Below are positions 25,106-33,994 of a DNA stretch of 64,000 bases, one piece after another. The DNA comes from Candidatus Methylomirabilis lanthanidiphila (lineage in GTDB: Bacteria > Methylomirabilota > Methylomirabilia > Methylomirabilales > Methylomirabilaceae), in NCBI GenBank assembly GCA_902196205.1, contig CABIKM010000029.1, forward strand, positions 1 through 64,000, given 5' to 3'. The stretch's first letter is position 1, and every line of letters starts with the position of its first letter. The position numbers and the translations under genes were made by a program. The notes below the pieces were generated by a model. It did not search any database and was not told the origin of the DNA. It saw only the letters and a list, made by a program, of their open reading frames with translations.

Positions 25106-25693
25106 CTACAACTCTTCAATCGTGATCGTGTCGTTCGTATAGACGCAGATTGAGGCGGCGATCTTCATCGCCTCCTCGGCGATCCTTCTCGCGTCAAGCT
25201 CTGAAAAGCCGACGAGGGCTCGAGCCGCAGCGACCGCGTATTGCCCCCCTGAGCCGATGCCGACCACCCCGTCGTCGGGCTCGATCACATCCCCCGTCCC
25301 CGAGATGACCAGCGAATGTTCCTTGTCGACCGCCACCAGCAGCGCCTCCAATCGCCGAAGGGCCCGGTCGGTGCGCCAATCCTTCGCCAACTCAACCGCG
25401 GCGCGCGGCAGGTTGCCGCTGAACGCCTCGAGCTTCGCCTCAAACCTCGATTGAAGGGCGAACGCATCGGCGGCAGCGCCGGCAAAACCGGCGATCACCC
25501 GATCGTTCCACAACCGACGGACCTTGCGGGCGGTCCGCTTCATCACCGTCTCGCCGAAGGAGACCTGCCCGTCCCCGGCTACCACCACTCTGCCTTTGTG
25601 TCGTACGGCAAGGATCGTCGTGCTCCGCACTCTAGGGTATAGAGTAGAGGGTTTAGGGTTTAGGGTGGATACGTCAGAAAGGGGTTTCCTCAT
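25106..25693 (-). CDS. hslV: ATP-dependent protease peptidase subunit HslV (extended N-terminus)
   Basis: HslV is the threonine peptidase of the HslUV complex. The mature enzyme should start at the Thr of [40 protein letters not shown] follows as in the family. The only start with a good ribosome-binding site (AGGAG, 8 nt spacing) is ATG at 25693. This adds a leader of about 24 residues ([17 protein letters not shown]), mostly encoded by a heptamer array. A GTG at 25630 would give M-R-S-T-T-I but has no visible site. Because Thr1 must be N-terminal, either the leader is removed or the GTG is used. Confidence 0.93.
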   Translation of the reverse strand: MRKPLSDVSTLNPKPSTLYPRVRSTTILAVRHKGRVVVAGDGQVSFGETVMKRTARKVRRLWNDRVIAGFAGAAADAFALQSRFEAKLEAFSGNLPRAAVELAKDWRTDRALRRLEALLVAVDKEHSLVISGTGDVIEPDDGVVGIGSGGQYAVAAARALVGFSELDARRIAEEAMKIAASICVYTNDTITIEEL

Positions 25694-25865
25694 GGCTGGT
25701 GCTCCTGTAATTCCGAATTAAACCTACGAAACATGGAACCAAGCATCTTCTGAACTTCCAGAAGAAGGTCGGACACTCGTTCACACCTCTCGTCACTGAG
25801 AAATCCGAGATCTCCGGCTCGGATCATTTACACCCTATACCCTCTCTGCCCTAAACCCTATACCC
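25633..25865. repeat. Inverted pair of heptamer arrays (family B) between hslV and xerC
   Basis: TAGGGTA-TAGAGTA-GAGGGTT-TAGGGTT-TAGGGTG (25633-25667) lies within the hslV leader. CACCCTA-TACCCTC-TCTGCCC-TAAACCC-TATACCC (25831-25865) is the complementary array just downstream of the xerC stop. About 163 bp separate them. Confidence 0.85.
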
Positions 25866-25871
25866 TGCTTT

Positions 25872-26885
25872 TCAGGCCCGCGGATGCGCTTTATCGTAGA
25901 CCTCCATCAGGTGATCCAGATTCACGTGGGTATACCGCTGGGTGGTCGAGAGTCGTGCATGCCCCAGGAGCTCCTGAATCGAGCGAAGATCAGCTCCGGC
26001 TTGAAGCAGATGCGTGGCATAGCTGTGACGCAGCCCGTGGGGTGTGATCTTCGGCCCCACACCGCTCTGATTCAGGTATTTCAATACGATTCGAGCGGTA
26101 CTCCGCTGGCTTAAGCGGCCGCCCAGACGGTTGAGAAATAACGCTGCGGACTCTGGAGCGCCTCGCTTCGTTCCCTGGACCAGATCGATCCGCTGATCGA
26201 GATAGCGCCTCAGGGCGGCCGTCGCCTTCGACCCTACCGGAACGATCCGTTCCTTGTTGCCTTTACCTGTAACCCGCACAAGCCCCTCCCGCATATCCAC
26301 GTCCCGTACATTCAGTCCCGTCAACTCGCTTAACCTGATGCCCGAGGCATAAAAGAGCTCAAGGATCGCCAGATCGCGGGCGCCGGGAGGATTCTGCTCG
26401 ATGGGCGACGCCAGGAGCCGATCCACCTCGTCAACGGTCAGATGAGCTGGAAGCCGTTTTGGCAGCTTCGGGGTCGGTACGAGCTTCGCCGGATTCGCCC
26501 CAACAATACCCTCACGACACAGGTACCGGAAGAACGATCGTAAGGTCGCCAGCTTCCGCGCGATACTGCTTCTGCCGATGCCTCGTCTATGAAGATCCAC
26601 CACGAAGGCCCTGATCGCCAGAACATCGATCTCAGTCGCGTCGATGGCCCGGCGAAGCGCATCCCGTTGTTCGACCTCGTCCGCGGTGCGCTCAGTCGAA
26701 CCGTTCCCGGCAGGCCGTTCGACCCGGCTCACAACAGGTTCCGACCCGTGAATCCCGCCGGCCCGAAGAAATGCCCGAAACTGCTGCAAGTCGATCGTAT
26801 AGTTCTTGAGCGTATGAGGGGACGCCGCTCGCTCAGCCTGAAGATACAAGAGAAACGCCTCGATCTGCTCCAGCATCGGCTCCAC
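25872..26885 (-). CDS. xerC: Tyrosine recombinase XerC
   Basis: XerC-type recombinases resolve chromosome dimers at dif together with XerD. The 337-residue protein has the catalytic Arg in LFYASGIRLSELTGL, the H-x-x-R box THGLRHSYATHLLQAG, and LGHARLSTTQRYTHVN with the nucleophilic Tyr. It is longer than usual (about 300) because residues about 45-85 (around VVSRVERPAGNGSTERTADE) form an insertion in the N-terminal DNA-binding domain. The start is followed on the minus strand by hslV and hslU; upstream lies the TA-rich block rather than trmFO. Confidence 0.93.
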   Translation of the reverse strand: MEPMLEQIEAFLLYLQAERAASPHTLKNYTIDLQQFRAFLRAGGIHGSEPVVSRVERPAGNGSTERTADEVEQRDALRRAIDATEIDVLAIRAFVVDLHRRGIGRSSIARKLATLRSFFRYLCREGIVGANPAKLVPTPKLPKRLPAHLTVDEVDRLLASPIEQNPPGARDLAILELFYASGIRLSELTGLNVRDVDMREGLVRVTGKGNKERIVPVGSKATAALRRYLDQRIDLVQGTKRGAPESAALFLNRLGGRLSQRSTARIVLKYLNQSGVGPKITPHGLRHSYATHLLQAGADLRSIQELLGHARLSTTQRYTHVNLDHLMEVYDKAHPRA

Positions 26886-26948
26886 CCCCTTTTACTCCTG
26901 CCCGGTACGATACGAGGAATAGGCCGAAAGATCAAGGCAAAATCGGCC

Positions 26949-27239
26949 TCAGCGATAGGTCGCCTCCCTTCTGAGACCGCAGTAGTGCACCACAACCTCG
27001 CGCCCGTAGACATCATAGCGAAACCGAAAGCGGCCAAGGGAGAGCCGCCACTGTCCTTCGCCAATCGACACGTCTGCAAGCTTCTTGATGTGATAGGCTC
27101 GGCTACGGTTGTAAGGATCAGCCTTGAGAATGTCGAAGGCCCGCTCCTGAAGCGCTCGGAACTCCAGGTGGCCTTGGAGGAGACCTCGAGAGAGTCGCTC
27201 AAAACGTGGCGTAGTGCGGACAGAGAAAGGCGACGTCAT
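26949..27239 (-). CDS. RelE/ParE-family toxin
   Basis: This 96-residue protein (MTSPFSVRTTPRFERLSRGL at the start, KKLADVSIGEGQWRLSLGRF and RFRYDVYGREVVVHYCGLRR near the end) fits the RelE/ParE fold, with a basic loop and terminal strands. RelE toxins cleave mRNA on the ribosome; ParE relatives inhibit gyrase, and which applies cannot be told. Its start overlaps the antitoxin stop by 4 bp (ATGA), so the pair is translationally coupled. Confidence 0.82.
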   Translation of the reverse strand: MTSPFSVRTTPRFERLSRGLLQGHLEFRALQERAFDILKADPYNRSRAYHIKKLADVSIGEGQWRLSLGRFRFRYDVYGREVVVHYCGLRREATYR

Positions 27240-27565
27240 GCGGAAAGGCGCCGCTTCCTCTTTTTCCCTGCTGTCCGGCGAAGCTCCTCAAGAAACTCCT
27301 CGGCAGGGCGGCTCTTGCCGGCAAGGTACTCCTCCTTGCTCTTCTGGATATGTTTGCGGACCTTTGGGCCTTGGAGCTCCAGGTAATCCTCGAACTCGTC
27401 GATGTCCATGAGGCCGGCAACCGGGATACCGTCTTTTTCGAGGATAAAGTACTCCTTGTTGAGATGGACTCTTTTCACCAGCGCACCCAGGTTGATCCGG
27501 GCCTGAGTAATGGGGATATGCTGAACCCCTGGTGATGATTGGGTTCGCGCGGCCTTCAGGGCCAT
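27236..27565 (-). CDS. Phd/YefM-family antitoxin
   Basis: The 109-residue protein has the Phd/YefM N-terminal pattern HIPITQARINLGALVKRVHL, then EYFILEKDGIPVAGLMDIDE, in which the fold binds DNA and the C-terminus (SRPAEEFLEELRRTAGKKRK) wraps the toxin. AAAGGAG precedes the ATG. Expression is probably autoregulated through the palindromic region at 27583-27602. Confidence 0.85.
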   Translation of the reverse strand: MALKAARTQSSPGVQHIPITQARINLGALVKRVHLNKEYFILEKDGIPVAGLMDIDEFEDYLELQGPKVRKHIQKSKEEYLAGKSRPAEEFLEELRRTAGKKRKRRLSA

Positions 27566-27582
27566 TGACCTCTCCTTTCACC

Positions 27583-27633
27583 ATTGATCGATATTGATCA
27601 ATGTTAGTATAGCTATTCTCTGTTGGCTGTCAA
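27583..27633 (-). promoter_or_regulatory. Promoter and palindromic operator of the Phd/RelE module
   Basis: Read on the minus strand, TTGACA (27633-27628) and TATACT (27611-27606) are spaced by 16 bp. Just downstream lies ATTGATCAAT (perfect 10-bp palindrome, 27593-27602) next to a second half-site ATTGATCGAT (27583-27592). The position between -10 and start codon suits repression by the Phd-type antitoxin. Confidence 0.6.
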
Positions 27634-27719
27634 ATGCTCGGTCGAGAGGAGTCAGGTCACGGATAGCGCGGGTGGCCAAGGCCCACCGCCCACTGTGTCT
27701 GGGCGCTATTCCGACTTTG

Positions 27720-27748
27720 TTGACACCCTCCTTAGAATCTAATAAATT
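27720..27748 (+). promoter_or_regulatory. Promoter for the AbrB/PIN module
   Basis: TTGACA (27720-27725) and TAAATT (27743-27748) are spaced by 17 bp, 35 bp before the start codon at 27784, in an AT-rich stretch. Confidence 0.5.
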
Positions 27749-27783
27749 TCAGTTATTGTAATTTTATAGAAGGGAGAACATCC

Positions 27784-28059
27784 ATGTCGATGGTCAAGAT
27801 CAAAAACTTCGCCCAGGTCACTATCCCAGCCGCCATACGGCGTAAAGCCCACATTGAAGAAGGGGACTACGTAGATATCCGCTACCAGGACAACGTGATC
27901 GTCATGGTGCCTAAGCGGGTGAGCGACAGAGCGATAGATTGGGATAAAAGGTTCGACGATGCCTTGAGCGCAGTCCGCAACGCGGCAGCACATGCCGGCA
28001 TCACAGAGAAAGATATCAATGAGGCGGTGAAGAAAGTTCGGCAGAGGCCGCGCATGTGA
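27784..28059 (+). CDS. AbrB/MazE-like (SpoVT-AbrB) antitoxin
   Basis: The 91-residue protein contains the swapped-hairpin motif VKIKNFAQVTIPAAIRRKAH followed by IEEGDYVDIRYQDNVIVMVP, the SpoVT/AbrB DNA-binding domain. The helical C-terminus (ITEKDINEAVKKVRQ) probably binds the PIN toxin. GAAGGGAG lies about 6 nt before the ATG. The stop overlaps the toxin start. Confidence 0.85.
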   Translation: MSMVKIKNFAQVTIPAAIRRKAHIEEGDYVDIRYQDNVIVMVPKRVSDRAIDWDKRFDDALSAVRNAAAHAGITEKDINEAVKKVRQRPRM

Positions 28060-28472
28060 GGGCGGTCATCGACACCAATGTCTTGCTTGCGGGTCTCCTC
28101 AACGGTAACGGCGGATCGGCCAGGATAATCGGGCGATTTCGGGATGGCGCGTTCGATCTGGTGATATCTCGCGCTGTATTTCGTGAATATGTGGACGTGA
28201 TCCACGTATTTACTAATGCCATTGCGGCCCACACGAGTGAGGAACTGCTGGAGTTGGTATTCGAGAGGGCGGTGAAAGTGGAATCAGTGGCCACGGGCGG
28301 CCTATGCAAAGACCGGGATGACGAAAAGTTCCTTGAAGCGACGCTCGCCGGGCAGGCCGATTATATCGTGACAAAAAACAGAAAAGACTTCCCCCGCGGC
28401 CTCACGACGCCACAAATAGTCGGCGTGGGCGGATTTCTCAAGGCGCTTAAGCAAGCCGAAGGCATTTCCTGA
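28056..28472 (+). CDS. PIN-domain toxin (VapC-like)
   Basis: This 138-residue protein carries PIN residues in MRAVIDTNVLLAGLLNGNGG, DLVISRAVFREYVDVI and LCKDRDDEKFLEATLAGQAD, then YIVTKNRKDF. It starts at GTG 28056, overlapping the antitoxin stop by 4 bp, and forms a complete type II module with the AbrB-like gene. The product is presumably a metal-dependent RNase. Confidence 0.85.
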   Translation: MRAVIDTNVLLAGLLNGNGGSARIIGRFRDGAFDLVISRAVFREYVDVIHVFTNAIAAHTSEELLELVFERAVKVESVATGGLCKDRDDEKFLEATLAGQADYIVTKNRKDFPRGLTTPQIVGVGGFLKALKQAEGIS

Positions 28473-28576
28473 GGACCGGGACGGTATTCATGGGATCCCC
28501 CTCTGAGGCCAGATCTTGCGGATGCGGGCTCCGGTGGACCACGCAACTGTTCAGGCTGGTGCAGGGAAGTAGATCG

Positions 28577-29560
28577 ATGGAGACTTGCTGTTTTGTCTGT
28601 AAAAAAATACGATCACTAACGGTGGAACATATAATTCCCCAGGCAATCGGCGGCACGTTGAAGGGTAGACTCTACTGCAAAGAGTGCAACGACACCTTTG
28701 GAAATACTCTGGATGACGAAGTCTTGACCCAATTTGGATGGATTGGCACATTGCTGAACATAAAAAGGGAGCGAGGCAAGGCTCAACCCTATGAAGTTAA
28801 AGAGATAAGATCTGGAACCGCACTACTCTTCGATGGGAAGGACCTAAAGCGCAAGAACCCTGTAGTCAAGATAGCGTCCAAAGACGGGAACAAGCTTGAT
28901 TTTGCCGACGTCATCGCTCGCTCCGAACGCGAACTACACGAAATATGTACTTCCATTCGGAAGCGCTATGGCGTGCCAGGTGGTATTCAGACCTCTCAGG
29001 ACGTCCACCCAGGCCCAACCGAGGCCGAGCGTGTAATAACAATTGATAGTGCCGTGCTTCGCGGAGCGGTCTCAAAAATCGCATATGGCTTCGCGTGTAT
29101 CAAACTTCCCCAAAGTATCATCTTCTCACCGGCATTCGAAGCGATCCGGCAGTACATTGGGACTACTGACCAGCCCTCCCTCGCGTCTCCAAACTTCGTT
29201 CACACAGGATTTATGACGGATCATATCCGACCCCTCCACAAGATTCATGTTACGCTAAATAGAGACCAGAGGCTGCTTGTTGGCTTCGTATCACTGTTTG
29301 GGATTTTTCGCTTTACCGTCTTACTCGCCGAGAACTTTGAAAGTGAACTCGAATGGCCTGGACTCGACTACACCTTTGATCCAGTACGTCGCGAGCCAGT
29401 AGTTGGCAATGATATTTTCCGAGCGCCGCACCTTACAAAGGAGGCCATACTTCATCCGAAGCAGTCTGAGAAGTTTGTTCTCGCTGAGTTGCGCAAAGGG
29501 TATGAAGTGATAGACAGTTATGCTGAGAAGGTTAGTTTCTTGGATGGTCAATTCATCTGA
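28577..29560 (+). CDS. HNH-endonuclease domain protein, function unknown
   Basis: The roughly 327-residue protein opens METCCFVCKKIRSLTVEHII, continuing P-Q-A-I-G-G and then YCKECNDTFGNTLDDEV. Two C-x-x-C pairs flank E-H-I-I-P, the zinc-bound HNH_5 arrangement. The remaining 280 residues have no recognised motif. Such proteins cut DNA and many single HNH genes lie in defence or mobile regions; here it is surrounded by toxin-antitoxin modules. AGGGA precedes the ATG at 28577; the frame is open to 28490. AT content is visibly higher than in neighbouring housekeeping genes, which suggests transfer. Confidence 0.72.
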   Translation: METCCFVCKKIRSLTVEHIIPQAIGGTLKGRLYCKECNDTFGNTLDDEVLTQFGWIGTLLNIKRERGKAQPYEVKEIRSGTALLFDGKDLKRKNPVVKIASKDGNKLDFADVIARSERELHEICTSIRKRYGVPGGIQTSQDVHPGPTEAERVITIDSAVLRGAVSKIAYGFACIKLPQSIIFSPAFEAIRQYIGTTDQPSLASPNFVHTGFMTDHIRPLHKIHVTLNRDQRLLVGFVSLFGIFRFTVLLAENFESELEWPGLDYTFDPVRREPVVGNDIFRAPHLTKEAILHPKQSEKFVLAELRKGYEVIDSYAEKVSFLDGQFI

Positions 29561-29716
29561 CAGAGTTCGGCCCGGAGACCTCACAACCATCGGCTGTACC
29601 CACTCAAAGGCGACCTCAAGGGCTTTCATACCGTAACCGTTCACGCGAACTGGCGTGTGATCTTTCGCTTCGCCGAGGGCGAGGCGCGGGACGTGGATTA
29701 TCTGGATTACCACTAA
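29561..29716 (+). pseudogene. HigB toxin, 3' fragment
   Basis: Starting at about 29576 one frame reads RPHNHRLYPLKGDLKGFHTV, then NWRVIFRFAEGEARDVDYLD and Y-H-stop, the conserved C-terminal half of HigB toxins. The N-terminal half is missing because the HNH gene ends immediately upstream. It lies 12 bp before the higA-like frame. Confidence 0.75.
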
Positions 29717-29728
29717 GGAGGCTTGACC

Positions 29729-30015
29729 ATGCGCATGAAGAACCCCCCTCCATCCCGGCCGGTACTGTGCTGCATGACTGCATCGAGCCGCTCGGCCTAA
29801 CCATAACCGGGGCCGCCGCGGCGCTCGGCGTTACGCGCACTACCCTGTCCGAACTGGTGAACGAGAGGCGTGGCATCTCCCCGGAGATGGCCGTGCGACT
29901 GTCGAAGGTCTTCGGAGGAACCGCCGAAAGCTGGCTGATCCAGCAGGCGCAATACGACCTTACCCGCGTCTCCACCGACCGGTTCAAGCAACTGAGGCGG
30001 ATTGAGGCAGCGTAA
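29729..30015 (+). pseudogene. HigA antitoxin with N-terminal frameshift
   Basis: AAGGAGG stands 7 nt before ATG 29729, which starts M-R-M-K-N-P-P but then leaves the HigA frame. The proper continuation VLHDCIEPLGLTITGAAAAL and LSELVNERRGISPEMAVRLS is 2 nt out of phase, with a GTG at 29767. A small indel around 29745-29765 thus broke the gene; an 82-residue protein could still be made from the GTG. With the truncated higB it forms a decaying module. Confidence 0.7.
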
Positions 30016-30055
30016 GAGGGCTGTCCGGTCCTACTGCGGGGCAATACATCTAATG

Positions 30056-31414
30056 TCAGTAGAGATCAGGCAAGCCACAGAGGGCGCGGGTGGCGAGGGC
30101 CTGGCGCCGTTCGCGCTTGGCCCGGATCGGCTCGTCCAGCGGCGGCAGCAGGCCGAAGTTGACATTCATTGGCTGGAAGGTGCGAGCATCCGCGTGGCAG
30201 ATGTGACGGATGAGGGATCCGAGAGCGGTGGTCGGCGGAAGCACGACCGGATCCTCGCCGTGCAGGAGCTTGACCGCGTTGACCCCGGCCAACAGGCCGG
30301 TCCCGGCCGATTCCAGATACCCCTCCACGCCGGTGAGTTGTCCGGCCAGCAAAATCCCCGGATCCCCCTTGAGCTGCATCGTCTCCTGGAGCAGCGCGGG
30401 CGCGGCGATGAAGGTGTTGCGGTGGATCGACCCGTATCGGAGGAAGTCGGCGTTGCTGAGGCCGGGAATCATCCCGAGAATACGGCGCTGCTCGCCCCAC
30501 GTGAGGCGTGTCTGAAACCCCACCATGTTGTACATGGTGCCTTCCCGGTTTTCCAGCCGAAGCTGCACGACGGCGTAGGGTTGGCGTCCGGTCCTGGGAT
30601 CGACCAGGCCCACCGGTTTCATCGGTCCGAACCGTAAGGCGTCCTCGCCGCGAGCCGCCAATACCTCAATCGGGAGACACCGTTCGAAGTATCGCGCCTC
30701 TTCGAACGGCCGGACCGGTGCCAGCTCCGCGGACCGGATCGCTTCCCAAAAACGCTGATACGTCTCTCGCGTGAGAGGGCAGTTCAGATAATCGTCCCCG
30801 CCCTTGCCGTAGCGAGAGGCGGCAAACACTATAGTACGATCGATAGAATCGGCGGCAATGATCGGCGAGATGGCGTCATAGAAGTAGAGCAGATCTTGCG
30901 TATCGGCGGACGGGTCTGCTGATGCCAAGTAGTCTACGAATCGATCACACAGTGCGCCTGCCAGCCGGTCGGAGGTCAACGGACCGGTGGCGATGATCAC
31001 CGGCCTCTCTTCCGGAATCGCCTTGACCTCGTCTCGAACGATGGTGATGCGCGGGTGGCGCGTCAGCCTGGCCGTCACCTCGGCCGCGAAGGCGCCACGA
31101 TCAACGGCCAGCGCCGATCCGGCAGGGACGGCGTGTGCCCGAGCGGCCGCCATGATCACCGACCCATACGCGGTCAGCTCCCGCTTCAACAGACCGTGAC
31201 AATCGTCCGGCGAATCCGACTTCAGGGAGTTACTGCAGACCAGCTCGGCCAACTGATCGGTCTTATGGGCGGGCGTGAAGACGGCCGGCCGCATCTCGTA
31301 GAGCCACACATGGGCGCCCCGCTCAGCCGCCTGCCAGGCCGCTTCGCTTCCGGCCAGACCTCCCCCAATGACGATAATCCCCGTCTGCGTGCCACGCACA
31401 AGCAGATCGGTCAC
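30056..31414 (-). CDS. trmFO: tRNA (uracil-5-)-methyltransferase TrmFO
   Basis: TrmFO is the folate- and FAD-dependent enzyme that makes m5U54 in tRNA. The roughly 452-residue protein starts at the GTG at 31414 ([20 protein letters not shown]) with the FAD-binding [18 protein letters not shown]. It has [18 protein letters not shown] and the C-terminal [20 protein letters not shown] typical of the family. The frame is open far upstream but that part is antisense-like shadow of topA. The start overlaps the topA stop by 4 bp. topA-trmFO-xerC-hslVU is a conserved order, here interrupted at 26.9-30.0 kb. Confidence 0.95.
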   Translation of the reverse strand: MTDLLVRGTQTGIIVIGGGLAGSEAAWQAAERGAHVWLYEMRPAVFTPAHKTDQLAELVCSNSLKSDSPDDCHGLLKRELTAYGSVIMAAARAHAVPAGSALAVDRGAFAAEVTARLTRHPRITIVRDEVKAIPEERPVIIATGPLTSDRLAGALCDRFVDYLASADPSADTQDLLYFYDAISPIIAADSIDRTIVFAASRYGKGGDDYLNCPLTRETYQRFWEAIRSAELAPVRPFEEARYFERCLPIEVLAARGEDALRFGPMKPVGLVDPRTGRQPYAVVQLRLENREGTMYNMVGFQTRLTWGEQRRILGMIPGLSNADFLRYGSIHRNTFIAAPALLQETMQLKGDPGILLAGQLTGVEGYLESAGTGLLAGVNAVKLLHGEDPVVLPPTTALGSLIRHICHADARTFQPMNVNFGLLPPLDEPIRAKRERRQALATRALCGLPDLY

Positions 31415-33888
31415 GCCTTCGCCTTTACAGCCGCATCTGTCTCCCGCGCATAGGCGCAGCCCTCGGTCGCGCAACGAATCGAGGTTCCGCCGCCCTTCAG
31501 CCGCTTCTCCACCAGGAAGGCCGCCCCGCATTGCGGGCAGGGTTCCTGGATCGGCCGATCCCAGATAGCGAAGGCGCACTTGGGATAGGCCGTACAGCCA
31601 TAAAAGACCCGGCCCCGTTTGGTGCGTCGCTCCGAGAGGGGGCTGCCGCACTGGGGGCACTTCACCCCGATCGGGATGGGCTTCAGGTGCTTGCAGGCGG
31701 GATAGGTGGAACATGACAGGAAGCGGCCGTATCGTCCCTCCCGCAATACCATCGGGCTACCGCACTTTTCACAGACCTCGTTGGTCGGCTGCGGAGCGGG
31801 CCGCGCGCTTACGGCCTCCGTCGGCGACAGCTTCCGGATCGTCTTACACTCGGGGTATCCGGAGCAACCCAGGAACGGCCCGAATCGGCCGCGCTTCATC
31901 ACCATAGGCCGTCCACAGTTCTCACAGGGTGTCGGCTCAGTCTCGGCGGAGGCGCTCACATCCTCATCCGTCGCGTGCTCTCCTTTAAGTTCGGCCGTCA
32001 ACTCTCGCGTGCCCTTACACTCCGGATAATTACTGCAGGCTAAGAAGCGGCCGAATCGGCCCCAGCGGATCACCATCCGACTGCCGCACCGCTCGCACGT
32101 CTCCTCGGTCTTTTCCTCCATCGCCTTGATATTCCGCATGCCGACTGCGGCCTCTTTCACCCATTGAGAGAATGGCTCATAGAAGCGGCGCATCTCCTCA
32201 AGCCAATTCTTCTGCCCCTCTTCGATCTCGTCGAGCGTTGTCTCCATCCTGGCCGTAAACTCGTAATCCATCACGCGAGGGAAACTTTCTACCAACAGGT
32301 CGACGACGATCCCGCCCAGCTCGGTGGGTCGGAATTTCCCCTGCGTCTTCACCACATAGTCGCGGTTCTGGATGACGCTCAGGATGGCCGCGTAGGTGCT
32401 GGGGCGCCCGATCCCACACTCCTCTAACTCCTTGACCAGGGTCGCCTCGGTGTAGCGGGGCGGCGGCTGCGTAAAGTGCTGGGCCGAGGCCACATCGAGC
32501 AACCGCAACGGCTCTCCGACCTCGAGAGAGGGGAGCGCCAGTTCAGCCTCTTCCTCAACGGCCGTCTCCTCGGCCGTTTCATCCTTGGCCTCCGCCGGCT
32601 TCGTCTCGGACACCTCATCCCTTCCTTCGATATAGACCTGCATAAAGCCGGCGAACCGCTGATGCCGGCCGCTCGCCCGGAGGGTGAACCGCCCGCCCTG
32701 GATCGTCACCGTGGTGACATCATAGAGGGCCGGGAGCATCTGAGACGCCACGAACCGGCTCCAGATCAGGATGTAGAGGGCCAACTGATCCTTCGTCAGA
32801 AACTGCCGAAGCGATGCCGGATCCCGATAGACTGAGGTGGGGCGGATCGCCTCGTGGGCCTCCTGGGCGCCGCGGCCGCTGCGGTAGGCAGGCGGTCGAT
32901 CCGGCACAAATGTCTGTCCGAACCGATCGGCGATATAGCGAGCCGCTTCCGCCTGCGCGTCCTGAGAGACACGGACCGAGTCGGTCCGCATGTAGGTGAT
33001 CAGTCCGACGGCGCCCTCCTCGCCGATCTCGATCCCTTCATAGAGTTGCTGGGCGATCTGCATCGCCCGCCTGGCCGTAAAGCGTAGCTTTCGAACGGCT
33101 TCCTGTTGCAGCTTACTGGTCGTAAACGGCGGCACCGGATTACGGCGCTTTTCCTTTTTGGTCACGTCGGTGATCCGGAACTCTTGTCGGCGGAGATCCT
33201 CGACAACCTGGTGAGTCTGCTCCTGGTCGGGCAAGTTCACCCGTGCGCCGTCAATCCTGTACAAACCCGCCGTAAATGACGGGGGCGTTCGGCCTTCCAA
33301 GGCCACATCGACCGACCAGTACTCGGTTTTGATAAACGCCTTGATCTCCCGTTCCCGATCCACGATAAGGCGCAGCGCGACCGACTGGACCCGTCCGGCG
33401 GACAACCCGCGCTTGACCTTGTCCCAGAGGATCGGACTGATCTGATAGCCGACCAGACGATCCAGAATCCGTCTGGCCTGCTGGGCATCGACGAGCCGCT
33501 GGTCTATGGTGGACGGATGGTTGAACGCCTCCCGTACCGCGCGCTTCGTGATTTCGTTGAAGGTCACGCGATGGACCGGTTTCTTAGCGGCGCCGAGTTC
33601 CTGCAAGAGGTGCCAGCAGATGGCCTCTCCCTCTCGATCCGGATCGGCCGCCAGATAAATCGCGTCGGCACTCTTGGCCGCCTTCTTCAAGGCTGATACC
33701 ACCTTCTCTCGTCCCGCGATAATCTCGTACTCCGGGGCGAAATCGTGCGCGACGTCAATGCTCAGCGACTTCGCAGGCAGATCGCGAACATGGCCCATCG
33801 AGGCCGCCACCACGAACTCCTTCCCAAGATATTTCTCGATCGTCTTGGCCTTCGCAGGCGACTCGACAACTACCAATGACTTTGGCAC
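31411..33888 (-). CDS. topA: DNA topoisomerase I
   Basis: This 825-residue type IA topoisomerase relaxes negative supercoils. The Toprim domain starts [20 protein letters not shown] and contains [14 protein letters not shown]; the catalytic Tyr is in [20 protein letters not shown]. The C-terminus holds four or more zinc-ribbon units ([80 protein letters not shown] and [13 protein letters not shown]). It is followed by trmFO with a 4-bp overlap. Confidence 0.97.
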   Translation of the reverse strand: MPKSLVVVESPAKAKTIEKYLGKEFVVAASMGHVRDLPAKSLSIDVAHDFAPEYEIIAGREKVVSALKKAAKSADAIYLAADPDREGEAICWHLLQELGAAKKPVHRVTFNEITKRAVREAFNHPSTIDQRLVDAQQARRILDRLVGYQISPILWDKVKRGLSAGRVQSVALRLIVDREREIKAFIKTEYWSVDVALEGRTPPSFTAGLYRIDGARVNLPDQEQTHQVVEDLRRQEFRITDVTKKEKRRNPVPPFTTSKLQQEAVRKLRFTARRAMQIAQQLYEGIEIGEEGAVGLITYMRTDSVRVSQDAQAEAARYIADRFGQTFVPDRPPAYRSGRGAQEAHEAIRPTSVYRDPASLRQFLTKDQLALYILIWSRFVASQMLPALYDVTTVTIQGGRFTLRASGRHQRFAGFMQVYIEGRDEVSETKPAEAKDETAEETAVEEEAELALPSLEVGEPLRLLDVASAQHFTQPPPRYTEATLVKELEECGIGRPSTYAAILSVIQNRDYVVKTQGKFRPTELGGIVVDLLVESFPRVMDYEFTARMETTLDEIEEGQKNWLEEMRRFYEPFSQWVKEAAVGMRNIKAMEEKTEETCERCGSRMVIRWGRFGRFLACSNYPECKGTRELTAELKGEHATDEDVSASAETEPTPCENCGRPMVMKRGRFGPFLGCSGYPECKTIRKLSPTEAVSARPAPQPTNEVCEKCGSPMVLREGRYGRFLSCSTYPACKHLKPIPIGVKCPQCGSPLSERRTKRGRVFYGCTAYPKCAFAIWDRPIQEPCPQCGAAFLVEKRLKGGGTSIRCATEGCAYARETDAAVKAKA

Positions 33889-33910
33889 GCTCTCTGTATC
33901 CTCCTGTACC

Positions 33911-33994
33911 AGCTATCAGCTTTCAGCCCTCAGCCTTCAGCTCTTCTTGCTGACCGCTGATTGCTGATCTTTCTCTACCCTCTACCCTATACCC
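33911..33994. repeat. Heptamer arrays (families C and B) between topA and dprA
   Basis: AGCTATC-AGCTTTC-AGCCCTC-AGCCTTC-AGCTCTT (33911-33945) is followed by the inverted array GCTGACC-GCTGATT-GCTGATC (33949-33969), then by TCTACCC-TCTACCC-TATACCC (33974-33994). The last array runs into dprA and its complement GGGTATAGGG supplies the dprA TAG stop codon. Confidence 0.85.

Noticed and set aside
31415-31714. Extension of trmFO upstream to 31714
   Set aside because: This part is inside topA in another frame; the GTG at 31414 gives the proper family start.
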